DNA from: Synergistaceae bacterium | GTDB taxonomy: Bacteria; Synergistota; Synergistia; Synergistales; Synergistaceae | Reading direction: 5' to 3' | Assembly (NCBI GenBank): GCA_030539135.1 | Contig: JAUNSQ010000022.1 | Coordinates: forward strand, 7,406-13,948 | Length of the DNA stretch: 6,543 nucleotides | Part shown: piece by piece, positions 4,743 through 6,543 of the stretch | Numbering within the stretch: the first letter of the stretch is position 1 | Layout of the letters: each line of letters begins with the position of its first letter | The notes under the pieces: generated by a model | The model's input: only the letters and a program-made list of their open reading frames with translations | Database searches by the model: none | What the model was told of the DNA's origin: nothing | Program-made: the position numbers and the translations under genes

Positions 4743-6500
4743 GTGAGATCTAAGTCGAGCCTAATAACATTATTTATAATGCTGTCCTTTGCGCCGTCGG
4801 CGTTCGCTGACGCCAGCCCGTCCGACATTTCTTCCGCCAGTTACGCTCCGGCCAGTTTGACCTTCGTGGAACGGCGATACGTCAAAGAACATCCTGTCAT
4901 ATCCGCAGCTACATTTGCTGGTACAGCTCCGCTCGCATATTTAGAAGACGGAGAGCTGTTCGGCATCACGCGAGGGCTCCTTGATGAGATAAGCAGACAG
5001 ACAGGGTTCAAGTTCAAATACTCCGAGGCCTCGAACATAAAAGAGGGCTTAAGCTTGATCAAACGCGGAGAGGTAGATATTTTGGCCTGTGTCCCGAGAC
5101 AGCATATCAATGGGCCGCTGTTGCGGTATCCAGTGTCAAAGCCATACCTATACTCAACGTCTGTGCTCTTCATCAGAAACGGCGTCGACCCGTCGAACCG
5201 TTTTGACAAGGTGTACGCGGCCGTTATGGGCGTAACGCTGCCCTCGGACGTAAACCCGAATAAGGTCAAATATTACAACGGCCGCGAAGCGGCCCTCGAC
5301 GCTGTCGAGTCCGGCGCTGCGGATTATTGCTACGCTAACGAGTTCTCTGTCGCGTATTACACGATCAAAAACGGATACAGACGAGCCATGAGCGTGCCGC
5401 GAAAGATGGAATCGCGCGAGTATTTGGTCGTATACATCAATACTGACAAGACGTTCGTCTCTATAATCAACAAAGCCCTCGGCGCGATATCCCCGATGAA
5501 GATGCAGCGCATCATCATAGACGGCTCGCTGAGCGTCGAGCCTAAGGTCACGTTATCAAGAGTTTTGTACACGTACGGCAAGGAACTGTTGGCAATCATG
5601 GCGCTTATCCTCGCCGCCCTTATCTCGCTCTCCGCGATAGCCGTCTACTCCATGAGGGAGAGCCGCAAGCATATCCGCCGCCTTATGCTGCTGTCGGGGT
5701 CATCCACCGAATATATCTACGAATACGATATATCGAACGATATCCTGATCCCGACCGAGAATTGCGGCGAGCTCCTGAACATATACTCCTTCATCAGCGG
5801 TTATAGAAAAACGCCGGGACATTCGCTCATCATGTCGGACGGCCTTGATTTGGTTGACGGCAACGAGCGCGAGGTCTCGCTAGGCAAGAAGGGCTTCTTT
5901 CGCATAATCAACTCCGTAGTCAACGATAAGCATGGAAAGCCGGAATATATTGTCGGCAAGCTAATAGATATCAGCGAAGAGAAGGAACAGATAAAGGAAC
6001 TGCAGCACAAATCCGAGATGGACGGGCTAACTGGCATATATAATTCGGAGACGGCGCGCAATATGGTGTGCTCCCGCCGCGAAAAAGCTCCAAATCTGAT
6101 GGCCGCCCTGTTCGTCATTGACATCGACAAGTTCAAAAATATCAACGATACGTATGGCCACTACATTGGGGACTGTGTGCTGAAGTCCCTGTCCGCATCG
6201 CTTACAGCGGTGTTCCGCGAGTCCGACATCGTGGGGAGGATCGGCGGCGACGAGTTCTGCGCGTTCATCGACGGCAACGTAACGGAAGAGATCGTAAACA
6301 GAAAATGCGAGCTGCTGCGCAAGCAGTTCAAAACCGCGATAAATGACGGCAGATGCCCTGCGAGCGTGACGCTGAGCATAGGAGTACTGCTCGGCTGCGA
6401 CCCAGACATGCCGTTCGACAGCGCGTACAGGAAAGCGGACGAGGCCTTGTACTACGTGAAGGAGAATGGCCGCGACGGCTATAAGATCGTCACGGCGTAG
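4743..6500 (+). CDS. Membrane diguanylate cyclase with periplasmic VFT domain: VFT-TM-PAS-like-GGDEF
   Basis: Likely synthesises c-di-GMP in response to a periplasmic ligand. Counting from GTG 4743 (585 residues): signal peptide 1-22 (basic RSK, hydrophobic core, AFA cleavage site); VFT (SBP_bac_3-like) about 38-265, preceded by LTFVERRYVKEHPVI, the usual lead-in; transmembrane helix 282-303; PAS-like domain about 315-413 ending in a PAC-type GKPEYIVGKLIDISEEKEQI; GGDEF domain from about 422. The active site looks complete: IDIDKFKNIND (459-469, metal Asp460) and GGDEF (501-505). The product-inhibition site is present as RESD (492-495), the correct five residues before GGDEF. The VFT lacks an evident carboxylate-binding arginine. 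A TTG at 4683, 9 nt after GAGGG (4669-4673), would add 20 residues; I prefer GTG because it begins a textbook signal peptide, although its own ribosome binding site (GAG at 4732-4734) is weak. Divergent from the other cyclase. No terminator is visible before the window ends. Confidence 0.9.
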   Translation: MRSKSSLITLFIMLSFAPSAFADASPSDISSASYAPASLTFVERRYVKEHPVISAATFAGTAPLAYLEDGELFGITRGLLDEISRQTGFKFKYSEASNIKEGLSLIKRGEVDILACVPRQHINGPLLRYPVSKPYLYSTSVLFIRNGVDPSNRFDKVYAAVMGVTLPSDVNPNKVKYYNGREAALDAVESGAADYCYANEFSVAYYTIKNGYRRAMSVPRKMESREYLVVYINTDKTFVSIINKALGAISPMKMQRIIIDGSLSVEPKVTLSRVLYTYGKELLAIMALILAALISLSAIAVYSMRESRKHIRRLMLLSGSSTEYIYEYDISNDILIPTENCGELLNIYSFISGYRKTPGHSLIMSDGLDLVDGNEREVSLGKKGFFRIINSVVNDKHGKPEYIVGKLIDISEEKEQIKELQHKSEMDGLTGIYNSETARNMVCSRREKAPNLMAALFVIDIDKFKNINDTYGHYIGDCVLKSLSASLTAVFRESDIVGRIGGDEFCAFIDGNVTEEIVNRKCELLRKQFKTAINDGRCPASVTLSIGVLLGCDPDMPFDSAYRKADEALYYVKENGRDGYKIVTA

Positions 6501-6543
6501 CGATAATACCGACTCCATTTTGAGGATAGCAGAGAGGCCCGCG

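Noticed and set aside
6027..6518. Minus-strand open frame of 163 codons opposite the end of the VFT-PAS-GGDEF gene
   Set aside because: Its sequence is the complement of the conserved GGDEF domain and shows no family features of its own.

Overview
The window carries four protein genes. From left to right they are: the 3' end of a SIMPL-domain (DUF541/YggE-like) periplasmic protein gene on the + strand; a minus-strand pair, read right to left, of a large membrane diguanylate cyclase with two periplasmic Venus-flytrap (VFT) domains followed by a family 5 (dipeptide/oligopeptide-type) solute-binding protein; and, divergent from that pair, a second + strand diguanylate cyclase with one VFT domain and a PAS-like domain. 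I see no tRNA, rRNA, CRISPR array or mobile element.

The exported and periplasmic proteins suggest a Gram-negative-type (diderm) bacterium of mid GC content with AT-rich intergenic DNA. An anaerobe of the Synergistota type would fit the combination of peptide-type binding proteins and VFT-GGDEF receptors. That is a guess from style and not something the sequence proves.

Layout. 1-504: SIMPL gene, 5' end outside the window. 505-602: convergent intergenic region with two adjacent hairpins, one a terminator for each strand. 603-2156 (minus): membrane-tethered solute-binding protein with a TTG start. 2157-2194: 38-nt gap with a strong ribosome binding site and no terminator, so the two minus-strand genes look co-transcribed. 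2195-4339 (minus): VFT-VFT-TM-GGDEF protein; its start is unusual, because the only good ribosome binding site points at an in-frame ACG nine codons upstream of the ATG. 4340-4742: AT-rich divergent control region with a near-consensus + strand promoter, a probable minus-strand promoter and small repeats. 4743-6500: VFT-TM-PAS-GGDEF protein. 6501-6543: too short to interpret.

How the genes may work together (inference). Both cyclases carry extracytoplasmic small-molecule-binding domains and intact GGDEF/GGEEF active sites, so they should turn periplasmic nutrient signals into c-di-GMP. One keeps the RxxD product-inhibition site and the other has lost it. The solute-binding protein has no permease or ATPase gene beside it and has what looks like an uncleaved N-terminal anchor. 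It may therefore serve the neighbouring receptor by presenting a peptide or other ligand instead of feeding a transporter. This candidate ligand-sensing c-di-GMP module is the most interesting item in the window.
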